Shown in pieces: positions 34,629 to 43,008 of a DNA stretch of 49,049 nucleotides. The notes beneath the pieces were generated by a model that was given only the letters and a program-made list of their open reading frames with translations, did not search any database and was not told where the DNA came from. The position numbers and the translations under genes are program-made. This stretch comes from a candidate division CSSED10-310 bacterium. Lineage in GTDB: Bacteria; CSSED10-310; JAFGJC01. Location of the stretch: the NCBI GenBank assembly GCA_016927905.1, contig JAFGLW010000003.1, positions 1 through 49,049 on the forward strand, in the 5' to 3' direction. The number at the start of each line of letters is the position of its first letter. Positions within the stretch are counted from its first letter, which is position 1.

Positions 34629-34937
34629 TCAGGAGCGCCAGCTCACTGAAATGCGATCGCTGATCGGATAAACATAAAACGCCTCCACCATAATCAGACT
34701 CTCGATTTCATAAGGATGAACCGGATCGGAACTCTTGGTGTAATATTCCTCCGAGAAGCTTAAAGCCAGGGGAATATTGCTGAATCTCAGATCGAGACAT
34801 ATCTGGCCGCCACCCAGTTTTCCGTCGGAAGCGCGATCGTCAAGATAACCACCCTGTCCCATCCGTATGCCCAGATCGACGGCGCGCAAACCGGATGCCG
34901 CAATGATCGTTATCGAGAGCAAATATAATCGGTTCAC
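34629..34937 (-). CDS. Small exported protein, probably a truncated outer-membrane barrel
   Basis: 102 residues. Signal peptide (about 1-18, ending GLRA). The mature part reads like the first strands of a beta-barrel: GGQICLDLRFSNIPLALSFSEEYY, then ESLIMVEAFYVYPISDRISVSW. A barrel of this type is usually about 160-250 residues, but the frame stops at 102 and the downstream DNA does not continue in any single frame, so a 3' truncation or decay is likely. The start is GTG with a weak Shine-Dalgarno. A small gene at 34972 on the same strand lies 34 bp upstream. No function can be assigned. Confidence 0.5.
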   Translation of the reverse strand: MNRLYLLSITIIAASGLRAVDLGIRMGQGGYLDDRASDGKLGGGQICLDLRFSNIPLALSFSEEYYTKSSDPVHPYEIESLIMVEAFYVYPISDRISVSWRS

Positions 34938-34971
34938 CCGCCGTGATACACCCGAAAGCCTGCCGGTAAAT

Positions 34972-35217
34972 TCAATTGTCCGTCGTTAAAACGGCCAGAC
35001 CGGCGAACTCGATCCGGCCGTCATCCTGTTTGATTCCCAGAGTCGTACCCCCGGGAAGGAACGGGGACATTAAGACTTCTCCCGGCGGATTGCCCGGTCC
35101 GTTCATCCGGTCACCATCAGGACCATCCATCCGCTCCATATCACACGGATCGGTTTCATGTCCGTCCGCTTTCATTGTCAAAACCATATTCACATCGGCG
35201 GTATATTTCAAATACAT
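34972..35217 (-). CDS. Small protein of unknown function
   Basis: 81 residues, acidic, with a Met/Gly/Asp-rich middle (DPCDMERMDGPDGDRMNG) and a hydrophobic end (FLPGGTTLGIKQDDGRIEFAGLAVL). No signal peptide or membrane helix. AGGAAA lies 8 nt upstream of the ATG at 35217, which supports translation. The stop is 34 bp before the truncated barrel gene. I recognise no family. It could be real or a by-product of nearby decay. Confidence 0.45.
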   Translation of the reverse strand: MYLKYTADVNMVLTMKADGHETDPCDMERMDGPDGDRMNGPGNPPGEVLMSPFLPGGTTLGIKQDDGRIEFAGLAVLTTDN

Positions 35218-35273
35218 TCACCGCTTTCCTGGAAGAAACATCGGATTCACAATTTCGTGATAATCAAACGGTG

Positions 35274-37112
35274 TCATCCTGCCGAACGACGCTTCAGGAT
35301 CTTGATTCCGAACAGCTCGTTTTGTAGCGGTTCGTGTCCGGCCAGATATACCGGTTGATAACCCGCCTCGATCCAGTCCATCAGATGCCGGCCGTAATCC
35401 GGATCCCGTCCGAAAAATCCCACTCCGAATTCCCGGGTATCCTTGTGCACCAAAGCAATATAATCCGGCGGGTTCAGCCGGAAATCATCCAAAATGGTCG
35501 TCTCCCCGTAAGCAAGCATCTCGGTCATCATGAATGTCGTATATTTTGACGGTGAATTCCGTCGCGCCAGAAAATTCAACATTACTCCCTGGGGCAATAC
35601 AGCCAGTGACTCTCCGGATTCGAGGTTGCCGTCGATCCATCGCAATGCATCACGGACCAGAGGCCCCCTCGGATCCAGGCGGGAGGAATACGTCAGGAAC
35701 CGGTCCAGATCCTCCCCGACCGGATAGGTTTTCAACCGGTACATCGAATTGGAGATGTGGGTGCAGCGACCGGCGATGATCGCCGCTACGACGAGCGTTA
35801 CCAGGCGGAATGCCGCAGCCGAGTTCCGGCTTCTCAGCAAATTTCCGGGGAAAAACCACAGAAGATAGATGCATAAAACCAGAGTCGAAGGGAATGCGAG
35901 GTAGAAACCGTACTGGGAGAACCTGCAGTTCAGGAGAATCTTTCCTGACAGCGCCAGGGCATAAACAGCCAGGGAAACGGCAAAAACAGACACCGCGTGA
36001 TCGTTCCGTTCGGACTTGTACAAATTCCTGACCATCGAAACCGGAATCAGCACCATGAACAGCGGAAACGATCTGGCCGCATCGGACAAATCGGCCGTGA
36101 CCGCCAGAAAAAGCAGATAAGCTGACGGAACCGAAGGGATGACAACCCGCAAAAACCGGTTGCGCCTGATGTCAAGCCGGTCGGCAACAAGAAACGCCAG
36201 AACCGCGACAATCGGCACAGCGGCCGATTCCAACATCTTGAGGATATTGCCGGAGATATCATCCAGACCCATTCCCGCCCGGAAAAAACGGTTGTCGGCC
36301 ACGTCGGTGAAAAACAGCATTTTCCAAGCGCTTCCGATCGCCCGGAATGCTTCCGGCAGCTGCATGAACCGCCAAAACCACAGAAGAAAACCAGCGAGCG
36401 GAATCACGATCCCCACAGTAAACATCAGCAACCGCTGGAACGAAAATCGATCTCCACCGCCTGAATTCCGTCGCGCAAAACCCAAATAACAGATTGAATA
36501 TGCGACGGCGGCAAACCCGATTTCGGTGCGGGTCAGTAATATGCATCCCAGCACTGCTCCGGCTGCCGGAACAAGTAATTTGTTTTGTGAAGCACCGGAT
36601 TTCCACAACAGGATCATCAGAACCGCAGAGAGAAAAATGCCGTGAGTCGCTTCATGCGAATACGGACTCACGAAATTGTAGTTGCCGATCCCGACATACT
36701 GCCCGAAGGCGAATACCAGGATGAAAAAGGTACAACCGGCAAATGATGTCAATGGATCGAACAGCCTGGCGAACGATATCGACAGGACCATGATCAGCAG
36801 TCCCAGCAGGATCAGGTTAGCCCAGGCGAGCGTGTCGAAGGAAACACCAAACACCGAAAACAGGACTGCGTTGAAATACTGGGACAGAGGACCGTTCAGG
36901 TGCGCGATGTCCAGATAGAGGATCCTGCCGGAGGCAAGCTGCCAGGGAACATAGAGTTCATGACCGAAATCGACCAGAATATCCGGCCATTTCCGCCAGC
37001 TGATATACGCCATGAAAAAGAACATACCGGCCAGGAAAGCCGGCCCGGTTCGGGTCATCAGGTTCTGAAATCCTTCGGGCAGCCCCAGACGGTCTGGATC
37101 CTGTTTCGGCAT
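35274..37112 (-). CDS. Polytopic membrane glycosyltransferase-like protein (GT-C fold type)
   Basis: 612 residues with about ten to twelve helices (FLAGMFFFMAYIS near 27-39, then LAWANLILLGLLIMVLSISF and so on) and one larger non-membrane C-terminal part. The first loop carries DFGHELYVPWQLASGRILYLDIAHLNGPLS, the acidic outer-loop style seen in lipid-sugar-dependent (GT-C, PMT/ArnT-like) glycosyltransferases. This family is very broad and substrate prediction is unsafe. A TATAAT box ends 11 nt before the ATG, and no Shine-Dalgarno is visible, so the mRNA may be near-leaderless. It could add sugars to secreted proteins or surface lipids (inference). Confidence 0.75.
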   Translation of the reverse strand: MPKQDPDRLGLPEGFQNLMTRTGPAFLAGMFFFMAYISWRKWPDILVDFGHELYVPWQLASGRILYLDIAHLNGPLSQYFNAVLFSVFGVSFDTLAWANLILLGLLIMVLSISFARLFDPLTSFAGCTFFILVFAFGQYVGIGNYNFVSPYSHEATHGIFLSAVLMILLWKSGASQNKLLVPAAGAVLGCILLTRTEIGFAAVAYSICYLGFARRNSGGGDRFSFQRLLMFTVGIVIPLAGFLLWFWRFMQLPEAFRAIGSAWKMLFFTDVADNRFFRAGMGLDDISGNILKMLESAAVPIVAVLAFLVADRLDIRRNRFLRVVIPSVPSAYLLFLAVTADLSDAARSFPLFMVLIPVSMVRNLYKSERNDHAVSVFAVSLAVYALALSGKILLNCRFSQYGFYLAFPSTLVLCIYLLWFFPGNLLRSRNSAAAFRLVTLVVAAIIAGRCTHISNSMYRLKTYPVGEDLDRFLTYSSRLDPRGPLVRDALRWIDGNLESGESLAVLPQGVMLNFLARRNSPSKYTTFMMTEMLAYGETTILDDFRLNPPDYIALVHKDTREFGVGFFGRDPDYGRHLMDWIEAGYQPVYLAGHEPLQNELFGIKILKRRSAG

Positions 37113-37279
37113 TACAACTTAAAATTATATCACGATTTTCCTGCCACAGCACAAGACTGCGATCGAAATTTCGGGTCATCGATTCAGGAATTGAATTCGT
37201 GCAGATCCAATCAATTCTATTCAGACACTTTCGCCCCGGCACCGCTTCCATCCGGCTTCAAAAAATAGTATGATGATCC

Positions 37280-37489
37280 GTGAAAATCATGGACCGCTGG
37301 TTCATCGCGGCAAGGATCGTTCCGATTGCACTTGGAATCATCCTGAAATTCGCACCCTGGATGTCCAGCCGGTTCGGCCGGCCGCCGGATGATTTTCGGT
37401 TTGAAACCTCACGAAACAGGATTGGTGTTCCCGCGATGTCCATGATCCTGATCGGCGTCCTGGTGCCGCCGAACCTGTTCAAGCGGTAA
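37280..37489 (+). CDS. Small two-helix membrane protein (DUF2905-like)
   Basis: 69 residues with a hydrophobic segment near each end (ARIVPIALGIILKFA; GVPAMSMILIGVLVPP) and a polar turn (FGRPPDDFRFETSRNR) between. The arrangement resembles DUF2905 proteins (helix, GxLPGDIRIE-type turn, helix), here with GRPPDDFRFE in the turn. Function of that family is unknown. Start GTG at 37280 or ATG at 37289; no clear Shine-Dalgarno. The next gene, an MscS channel, begins 47 bp after the stop on the same strand. Confidence 0.5.
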   Translation: MKIMDRWFIAARIVPIALGIILKFAPWMSSRFGRPPDDFRFETSRNRIGVPAMSMILIGVLVPPNLFKR

Positions 37490-37536
37490 ATTTTGTGCTT
37501 GATCCGGAGAGCGCGGAAATCAAAATGGGGAGTCAA

Positions 37537-38436
37537 ATGAATACGATTCAAGATTTTATTACCGGTATTTCATGGAACACCATCATCAAAAGCGGACTTC
37601 ACATAGTTCTGGTATTGGCGGTTGCATGGATCGTGATGAAGGTGATTCGTAAACTTCTGGAACGGCTGGAAAAACGCTTGATCCATAAAAGCAGGGAGGA
37701 CAAGGAGCCGCCCACGGAAGCACAGAAACGGATTGAAACGATCATCCGGCTGGTCCGGCAGGCCGCATTCCTGTCCCTGTGGGTGGTGGTCGGACTGGTG
37801 ATATTGAAGGAATTTGGTGTGGAAATCGGTCCCATCATAGCTGGTGCCGGCATTTTGGGTCTGGCAGTCGGATTCGGTGCTCAGAACCTGGTCCGGGATG
37901 TCATATCGGGATTCTTCATCATCCTGGAAAACCAGATCCGGGTCGGTGATGTCGCCGTTATCAACGGAACCGGCGGGCTGGTCGAAAAAATCAATTTCCG
38001 CACGACCGTGCTGCGGGATCTGGGCGGAATTGTCCACATCTTTCCAAACGGCACCATCACCACGCTGAGCAACATGACCAATGAATGGTCCGCCTACATC
38101 TTCGATATCGGCGTGGCCTACAAGGAAAACACCGACCAGGTCATCGAAGTCATGAAAGAAGTTGGCAGAACCCTGAAGGAGGATCCTGAGTTCGGCAACC
38201 TGATGCTGGATGAACCGGAAATCTTCGGCGTCGACAAGTTCGATGATTCCGCCGTCGTCATCAAGGGTCGGATCAAGACCAAACCGATCCGCCAGTGGGT
38301 GGTCGGCCGGGAGTACCTGAGGCGGATCAAACTGGCGTTCGATGAGCGGAACATTGAGATTCCGTTCCCGCACCTGTCGCTTTACTTCGGTGAACCCAGC
38401 AAACCGCATGGGGTCAAGTCTGCTCTTGACTCTTGA
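37537..38436 (+). CDS. MscS-family mechanosensitive channel
   Basis: 299 residues. N-terminal helices (about 13-32 and 75-95), the pore helix GAGILGLAVGFGAQNLVRDVISGFF (about 104-128) with the Gly/Ala pattern of TM3, and the beta-domain GDVAVINGTGGLVEKINFRTTVLRDLGGIVHIFPNG. Senses membrane tension and releases ions under osmotic down-shock. The start at 37537 was chosen for GGGGAG four bases upstream; a Met at 37525 also exists. The last codons and stop (GVKSALDS then TGA) come from a REP-type hairpin copy at 38409-38436, so the native C-terminus has been replaced. Confidence 0.9.
   Translation: MNTIQDFITGISWNTIIKSGLHIVLVLAVAWIVMKVIRKLLERLEKRLIHKSREDKEPPTEAQKRIETIIRLVRQAAFLSLWVVVGLVILKEFGVEIGPIIAGAGILGLAVGFGAQNLVRDVISGFFIILENQIRVGDVAVINGTGGLVEKINFRTTVLRDLGGIVHIFPNGTITTLSNMTNEWSAYIFDIGVAYKENTDQVIEVMKEVGRTLKEDPEFGNLMLDEPEIFGVDKFDDSAVVIKGRIKTKPIRQWVVGREYLRRIKLAFDERNIEIPFPHLSLYFGEPSKPHGVKSALDS
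38409..38436 (+). repeat. REP-type hairpin, direct copy, at the end of mscS
   Basis: TGGGG followed by the hairpin GTCAAG(TCTGCT)CTTGAC and the tail TCTTGA. It matches the ends of the RAYT transposon at 41967-43008. It codes the last seven codons and the stop of mscS, the natural end of that gene evidently having been replaced. Confidence 0.85.
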
Positions 38437-38484
38437 TTCCCAGGATTTTTCAGTCGGCTGATTCAATGAATCAGCTCGAGTTTT

Positions 38485-38511
38485 CAAGAGTCAAGAACAG
38501 ACTTGACCCCA
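38485..38511 (-). repeat. REP-type hairpin, inverted copy
   Basis: Reads GTCAAG-AACAGA-CTTGAC followed by CCCC on the + strand; it is the inverse of the copy at 38409-38436 with a single base change in the loop. Confidence 0.82.
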
Positions 38512-38515
38512 TACA

Positions 38516-41500
38516 TCATCTCTCGGTAAAAGTGATCGTCATTCGGTGTTCGGTATCGCCCCGGAGATACAGGATCTCCGCGGTGTCACCCGGATTGTAT
38601 TGTTTCAGGATGTTGGAGTAATCCCGGAGATTGGTCACCGGGTGATCTCCTACACCGATAATGATGTCTCCCGATGTCATACCTGCTTTTTCCGCTGCGG
38701 ATCCTTCCGTCACGTCTGACAACCTCACACCCTTGCCTGAATAGCTGAAATCCGGAACGACACCGGTGGCGGTTTTCCGGGGAGTCCGCCCAGCTGCACC
38801 TTTATCCTCCGGGGCCGGTGCGGAGCTGGCGGAAGTCAGCGGCTGGTCCCGTCCCGCAAGATATACAATAGCTTCCCGGGCGAATGCCGCCGTTTTCACC
38901 AGTCCGGCGGAATTGATTTTATCCGGAGTATCTCCGGGACGGTGATAATCAGAGTGCGGACCGGTGAAAATCTGGACCGCCGGGATACCCTTCCGGATAA
39001 AGCTCACCTGATCGCTGGCATCCAGTTCTTCCGTGACCATCACCGGATCCACTCCGGTGACGAAACCGGCTCCCATAAAAAGATGCGTCCACTCCCGGGC
39101 CGACGAGCCGTTCAGGATCAGCAGCTTGTTTCCGTTCATGCGGCCCACGGAATCCAGGTTGATCGCTCCGATGATCTTGTCGTGTGGAAACCGCTGCATG
39201 GCGTCGATATAATGCGCCGATCCCTTCAACCGGTTTTCCTCCCCGGTAAATGCAGCGAACACAACGGTTCTGTCCGGTTTGAATGACGCGTTCAGAACAC
39301 GAGCCAGATCCAGCATCGCGGCCACGCCGCTCGCATTATCGTCAGCGCCCGGATGTATTTTCCCCTCGTTTCCGACATGCACATCCGGCCATCCCAGACC
39401 CAGATGATCGTAATGAGCACAGACAACAACCGACTCCGCTTCCCATTCCGGCCTGTTTCCGGGAATAAACCCGATCACATTCCGCAGAGTTGCCGGTTTT
39501 TCACCGCCTGTTTCATTCCAGACCTGGAAATAGCCGCCGTCATCTCCTCCGGGCTGCAGGCCAATTTCGGCGAACCGGTTCGCCAGATACTCAGCTGCCT
39601 TGTCCAGACCTTCGGACCCGTATCCCCGCCCCTTCAATTCCTCTCCGGCCAGATACCGGATATCTTCCATCATTCGTTTTTCGGAAAATACTGGAGCTGG
39701 ATAGGCCAGCGCCTTACGAACAGGTAGTTTGGCTGGTCCCGTCACGGGGGTCGTCCCATCGCTGCTTCGAACCGCGGCTTTCATGGGTGAATCCACTGCC
39801 GGCCACTGTCCTTTCGCGATGTTGACCGGTTCATCTCCTTCAAACGCCAGATAGCTGTATTTGCCGTAGTGCGGGAGTTTCCGTCCCAGACCGGCCAATG
39901 CTGCGGGGCGATCCGTCGACAGCCACACCAAGGCCCGATCCGGATTTTGGGGATTCCGAACCGCGGTCATGAAGCTGTGATCGGCGCGTTCGATGATCGT
40001 CCGGCCGAATCGGATGGATTCCAGGTTAAGCGCTACATCATAACCGGCCAATCCCTTCTGTACCTGCCCGATATGCCGGTTGGTATCCCCGAACAGCCAT
40101 ACGACCCTGTCCCCGGGGAGATCGTCAAGTTCATTGTCCAGGCAGATCCGGCACCGATCGGATTCCTGATCCGTCCAGGTTTCGGCCAAATTCCGGTATG
40201 CTTCCAGTAACCCGGTGTCCGTCTGAGAGGGGAGAACGATCAGGATATTTTCAGCGCCGAATGCCTGGGACAATGCCGGCGGGATTTCGTTGCGGTGAAG
40301 TTTCCGGAATACGTCGAACTCCGGATCGACCTCAACCCATACCGGCCGGGAAGCGTAATTTAGGTTGACAGTAAGTACTTTTCCATTCATTTCCACCATT
40401 TCAACAACCGCCTGTCCTCCATCGGCGAAATGGACGGCGAATGGAATTTTCAGACTATAGACATCTCCCGGCTGGACCTGATTCAGGGTTATCGTCAGAT
40501 GGAATTCCGGACTGGCCGATTCGCAGGAAATGTCTCCAAGGGCCAGCTGAGGCGCGCCGGTACGGGTGATCCACTGGTTGAAGAACCACTCCAGATCCTG
40601 CCCGGAGACCTGTTCGAACGATTTTTGCAGATCCGCGTAAGCCGCCCTTCTGAAACGGTTATCCCGGTAAAATTTCCGGAGACCGGCTTTGAAGACTTCG
40701 TCTCCCAGATGCAGGCGGAGCATATGGTTGACCATCATGGATTTGCCGTATCCCACCGCTTCGGAGGGCGCATGGTGACGGGAGCGGAATTCCGTCAGCG
40801 GGAAATCATTGCCGGTATTGACATAGTCGGTGTATTTCTGGAGAGTGGATCGCCGGTAATCGACCCCCAGATTCTGCTGTTCCTTGATCAAATGGTCCGC
40901 CAGATACACTGTCAATCCTTCGCACCAGTTCCCGGTATCGTAATCGACAAATACACTGTTGCCCCACCAGTTGTGCAGAAGTTCATGCGGGTAGGACGAA
41001 TGCAGAATGAACGGGAACCGGATGATTCTGGGCCCGAGCAGAGTGAAAGAGGGCATTCCATATCCCGTTTCCCAGAAGTTTTCCACCAGAGCGAATTTGG
41101 TGTAGGGATATGGGCCGATCAACTCTTCGTACATGTTTAGATACTGAATTGTGGTTTCCAGGTACTTTCCAGCCAGCGCTTCGTCCAGTGTTCTTAAAAA
41201 TGCATAAACGGTGACCTTGCCGGACTGCCTGCCGGTTTCCGAGAATTGTCCGGCGATGAGATAGATGTCGTCCATGGGTTCTTCACAAAGCCAGCGAACG
41301 GTATGTCGGGCGTTTTCGGTTTCATTAACCATCCGGGTTCCCTGGCTCACCGCTTTCCAGGTTTCAGGCAGACTGCAGGTCATGTCGAAGGTGACCAATT
41401 TCGTATCGAACCAGGGTACCCAGAAAGATGCGCCGGACAGATAAACGCCTTCTTCGGAAATGATTCCCGGTGTTTGGCGGAAACTGCGGGCATATTCCTC

Positions 41501-41905
41501 GGCCGTCTCTTCAACCGCATGATGGATCTTCCCACCGTAGTGAACCGTGAAACGGTATTCCCCGCTCAATCCATCCGGAGGTTTCAGGGAATATTGCCGG
41601 ATCGGAAGATATTCCGGAAGCTGGAATTCCGATTCCTCGAAACCGAAATCGGATGCAGAGGGTTCTCTTGAGGTCAATTCCGGTTCGGTTTGATTACCGG
41701 AGATTGAGATTTCAAGATCGCCGTGCAGAAGAAAATGGATTTCAGATTTTACAGCACTCTCCGGGACCGTGATCGTATCCGTTACATCAATGGAATATGT
41801 TTCGGGGTCGAGAATAATGATGAGTTCGTGGCGAAGGTATGATCCCGATACATTTGAAATGCAGGATATAAACAGAATGAAGATGATCATGCCGAGTTTT
41901 CCCAT
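38516..41905 (-). CDS. Fused M1 aminopeptidase - M28 aminopeptidase - PDZ protein, exported
   Basis: 1129 residues, three units. After a signal peptide (about 1-22), the M1 unit (to about 450) carries the zinc site HELLHNWWGN (H307, E308, H311) with NWCEGLTVYLADH (E329) giving the third ligand, and ENFWETGYGMPSFTLLG in place of GAMEN. The M28 unit has AHYDHLG (H831), GADDNASG (D855), FTGEENR (E889-E890) and later DSVGRMNG. The end is a PDZ domain (GVRLSDVTEGSAAEKAGMTSGDIIIGVGD to the C-terminus, about 1045-1129). Two complete zinc peptidase sites in one chain are unusual and suggest stepwise trimming of peptides. The ATG at 41905 has GGAGGT 7 nt upstream; a GTG at 41920 is possible. Confidence 0.91.
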   Translation of the reverse strand: MGKLGMIIFILFISCISNVSGSYLRHELIIILDPETYSIDVTDTITVPESAVKSEIHFLLHGDLEISISGNQTEPELTSREPSASDFGFEESEFQLPEYLPIRQYSLKPPDGLSGEYRFTVHYGGKIHHAVEETAEEYARSFRQTPGIISEEGVYLSGASFWVPWFDTKLVTFDMTCSLPETWKAVSQGTRMVNETENARHTVRWLCEEPMDDIYLIAGQFSETGRQSGKVTVYAFLRTLDEALAGKYLETTIQYLNMYEELIGPYPYTKFALVENFWETGYGMPSFTLLGPRIIRFPFILHSSYPHELLHNWWGNSVFVDYDTGNWCEGLTVYLADHLIKEQQNLGVDYRRSTLQKYTDYVNTGNDFPLTEFRSRHHAPSEAVGYGKSMMVNHMLRLHLGDEVFKAGLRKFYRDNRFRRAAYADLQKSFEQVSGQDLEWFFNQWITRTGAPQLALGDISCESASPEFHLTITLNQVQPGDVYSLKIPFAVHFADGGQAVVEMVEMNGKVLTVNLNYASRPVWVEVDPEFDVFRKLHRNEIPPALSQAFGAENILIVLPSQTDTGLLEAYRNLAETWTDQESDRCRICLDNELDDLPGDRVVWLFGDTNRHIGQVQKGLAGYDVALNLESIRFGRTIIERADHSFMTAVRNPQNPDRALVWLSTDRPAALAGLGRKLPHYGKYSYLAFEGDEPVNIAKGQWPAVDSPMKAAVRSSDGTTPVTGPAKLPVRKALAYPAPVFSEKRMMEDIRYLAGEELKGRGYGSEGLDKAAEYLANRFAEIGLQPGGDDGGYFQVWNETGGEKPATLRNVIGFIPGNRPEWEAESVVVCAHYDHLGLGWPDVHVGNEGKIHPGADDNASGVAAMLDLARVLNASFKPDRTVVFAAFTGEENRLKGSAHYIDAMQRFPHDKIIGAINLDSVGRMNGNKLLILNGSSAREWTHLFMGAGFVTGVDPVMVTEELDASDQVSFIRKGIPAVQIFTGPHSDYHRPGDTPDKINSAGLVKTAAFAREAIVYLAGRDQPLTSASSAPAPEDKGAAGRTPRKTATGVVPDFSYSGKGVRLSDVTEGSAAEKAGMTSGDIIIGVGDHPVTNLRDYSNILKQYNPGDTAEILYLRGDTEHRMTITFTER

Positions 41906-41966
41906 CTTGACAACCTCCACTGAAAGTCATGGTATCCGCAACTCGAATTCGGATCAACCAACAAAA

Positions 41967-41992
41967 GGGGTCAAGTCTGCTCTTGACTCTTG
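41967..41992 (+). repeat. REP-type hairpin, left end of the RAYT element
   Basis: GGGG overlapping GTCAAG-TCTGCT-CTTGAC then TCTTG, identical in the core to the copies at 38410 and 48106. It lies 25 nt before the transposase ATG at 42018 and marks the upstream end of the element. Confidence 0.85.
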
Positions 41993-42017
41993 CTCTTCTC
42001 GATGATAGCATTATTTT

Positions 42018-43004
42018 ATGTCACGGCCATTGCGGATCGAAGCCCGGGATGCCTGGTATCATGTTCTGAATCGTGGCCGGAACCGCGAAGCGGTTTTCCG
42101 ATCAAAAAACGATCACCCCAAATTCATCCGTCTTCTTCAGGAAACCGCCGAAAGATGGAATCTCCGTGTGGCGGCCTACTGCCTGATGCCCAATCATTAC
42201 CATCTTCTCGTTCAAACCCCGGAAGCCAATCTGTCCCGGTGCATGCGACACATTGACGGGGTATATACGCAATGGTTTAACCATGTCCATGACCTGGATG
42301 GAGCTCTGTTCAGGGGAAGGTATAAATCGATTCTGATCGACGAGGATAATTACCTGCTTCGACTGATCCGGTATATCCACGGGAATCCGGTGAAAGCCGG
42401 ACTGGTCGAGGAAATCGACCGGTATACCTGGAGCAGTCACACAGGTTATATTTCATCGGATGCCCGATGGGACTGGATTTACAAGGAGTATGTCTTATCC
42501 AAATTCTCGAAAGACAAACGGGAACAGATTGAGCGGTACCGGGAGTTCATGGCGGAGGATCAATCGGAGGATGATCTGGGGAAGCTGGAAGAAGGGCGGA
42601 TGCCGTCGATTCTGGGGAGCCGGAAATTCATCGATACCGTAAAGGAACGGTATTATCTGGTTCCGAAAGATGCGGAGATTCCCCAGTCCAGGGAACTGGC
42701 CCCATCTGCCGATCAAATAGAATCTGCTGTCTGCGATTTCTATGGAGTTGATCCCCGGGACCTGATGAAATCGCTCCGGGGTGTTTTCAATGAACCCCGG
42801 AACGTGGCGATCTACCTGATGCGCCGATTTCGACCGGATACACTGGCCCGGATCGGTTCCCGGTTCGGCATATCCAGGTACAGTTCGGTGAGCAGTGTAT
42901 ATGACAGAATGAACCGGCAGGTCAGGGAGAATGCCGGTTTGAGGAGGAAGGTGAATAAACTGATTGCGAAAATCAATGAAACCAAGAGCCAAGAGCAGAC
43001 TTGA
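42018..43004 (+). CDS. REP-associated tyrosine transposase (RAYT, Y1/HUH superfamily) with DnaA-like C-terminal HTH
   Basis: 328 residues. HUH-type single-strand endonuclease motif LMPNHYHLLVQ (H60-Y61-H62) and a Tyr-rich catalytic helix DNYLLRLIRYIHGNPVKAG (Y112/Y119 region). The C-terminal part SADQIESAVCDFYGVDPRDL...NVAIYLMRRF resembles the DnaA C-terminal HTH that many RAYTs carry. The last codons (SQEQT) and stop TGA at 43002-43004 lie inside the right-end hairpin. Such enzymes move REP/REPIN hairpins through single-strand cuts. The native start ATG follows a 25-nt leader after the left hairpin. No other transposase is in the window, so this copy probably mobilised the relics. Confidence 0.92.
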   Translation: MSRPLRIEARDAWYHVLNRGRNREAVFRSKNDHPKFIRLLQETAERWNLRVAAYCLMPNHYHLLVQTPEANLSRCMRHIDGVYTQWFNHVHDLDGALFRGRYKSILIDEDNYLLRLIRYIHGNPVKAGLVEEIDRYTWSSHTGYISSDARWDWIYKEYVLSKFSKDKREQIERYREFMAEDQSEDDLGKLEEGRMPSILGSRKFIDTVKERYYLVPKDAEIPQSRELAPSADQIESAVCDFYGVDPRDLMKSLRGVFNEPRNVAIYLMRRFRPDTLARIGSRFGISRYSSVSSVYDRMNRQVRENAGLRRKVNKLIAKINETKSQEQT

Positions 43005-43008
43005 CCCC
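42983..43008 (-). repeat. REP-type hairpin, right end of the RAYT element
   Basis: On the + strand: CAAGAGCCAAG, then AGCAGACTTGACCCC, the inverse of the left end with a T-to-C change in one stem arm. It holds the transposase stop TGA (43002-43004), and its last C directly precedes the ATG at 43009. Confidence 0.83.

Larger units (their letters stand above)
38409..38511. mobile_element. REPIN-like pair of inverted hairpins between convergent genes
   Basis: Two inverted REP copies (38409-38436 and 38485-38511; one loop base differs) flank about 48 bp. The middle holds a near-perfect palindrome, GCTGATTCA-A-TGAATCAGC. This is the layout of a non-autonomous REPIN that an RAYT enzyme can move. 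It lies between the convergent mscS and M1-M28 genes and may also act as a bidirectional terminator or mRNA-end structure (inference). Confidence 0.78.
41967..43008 (+). mobile_element. Intact REP-associated tyrosine transposase (RAYT) element
   Basis: About 1042 bp with a REP hairpin at each end in inverted orientation (left 41967-41992, right 42983-43008) and a single transposase gene between them. The right hairpin supplies the transposase stop codon. The element lies between the start region of the M1-M28 gene and a gene of unknown function at 43009, whose ATG directly touches the right end. It has no other cargo. Related relics are at 38409-38511 and 48106-48262. Confidence 0.85.
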
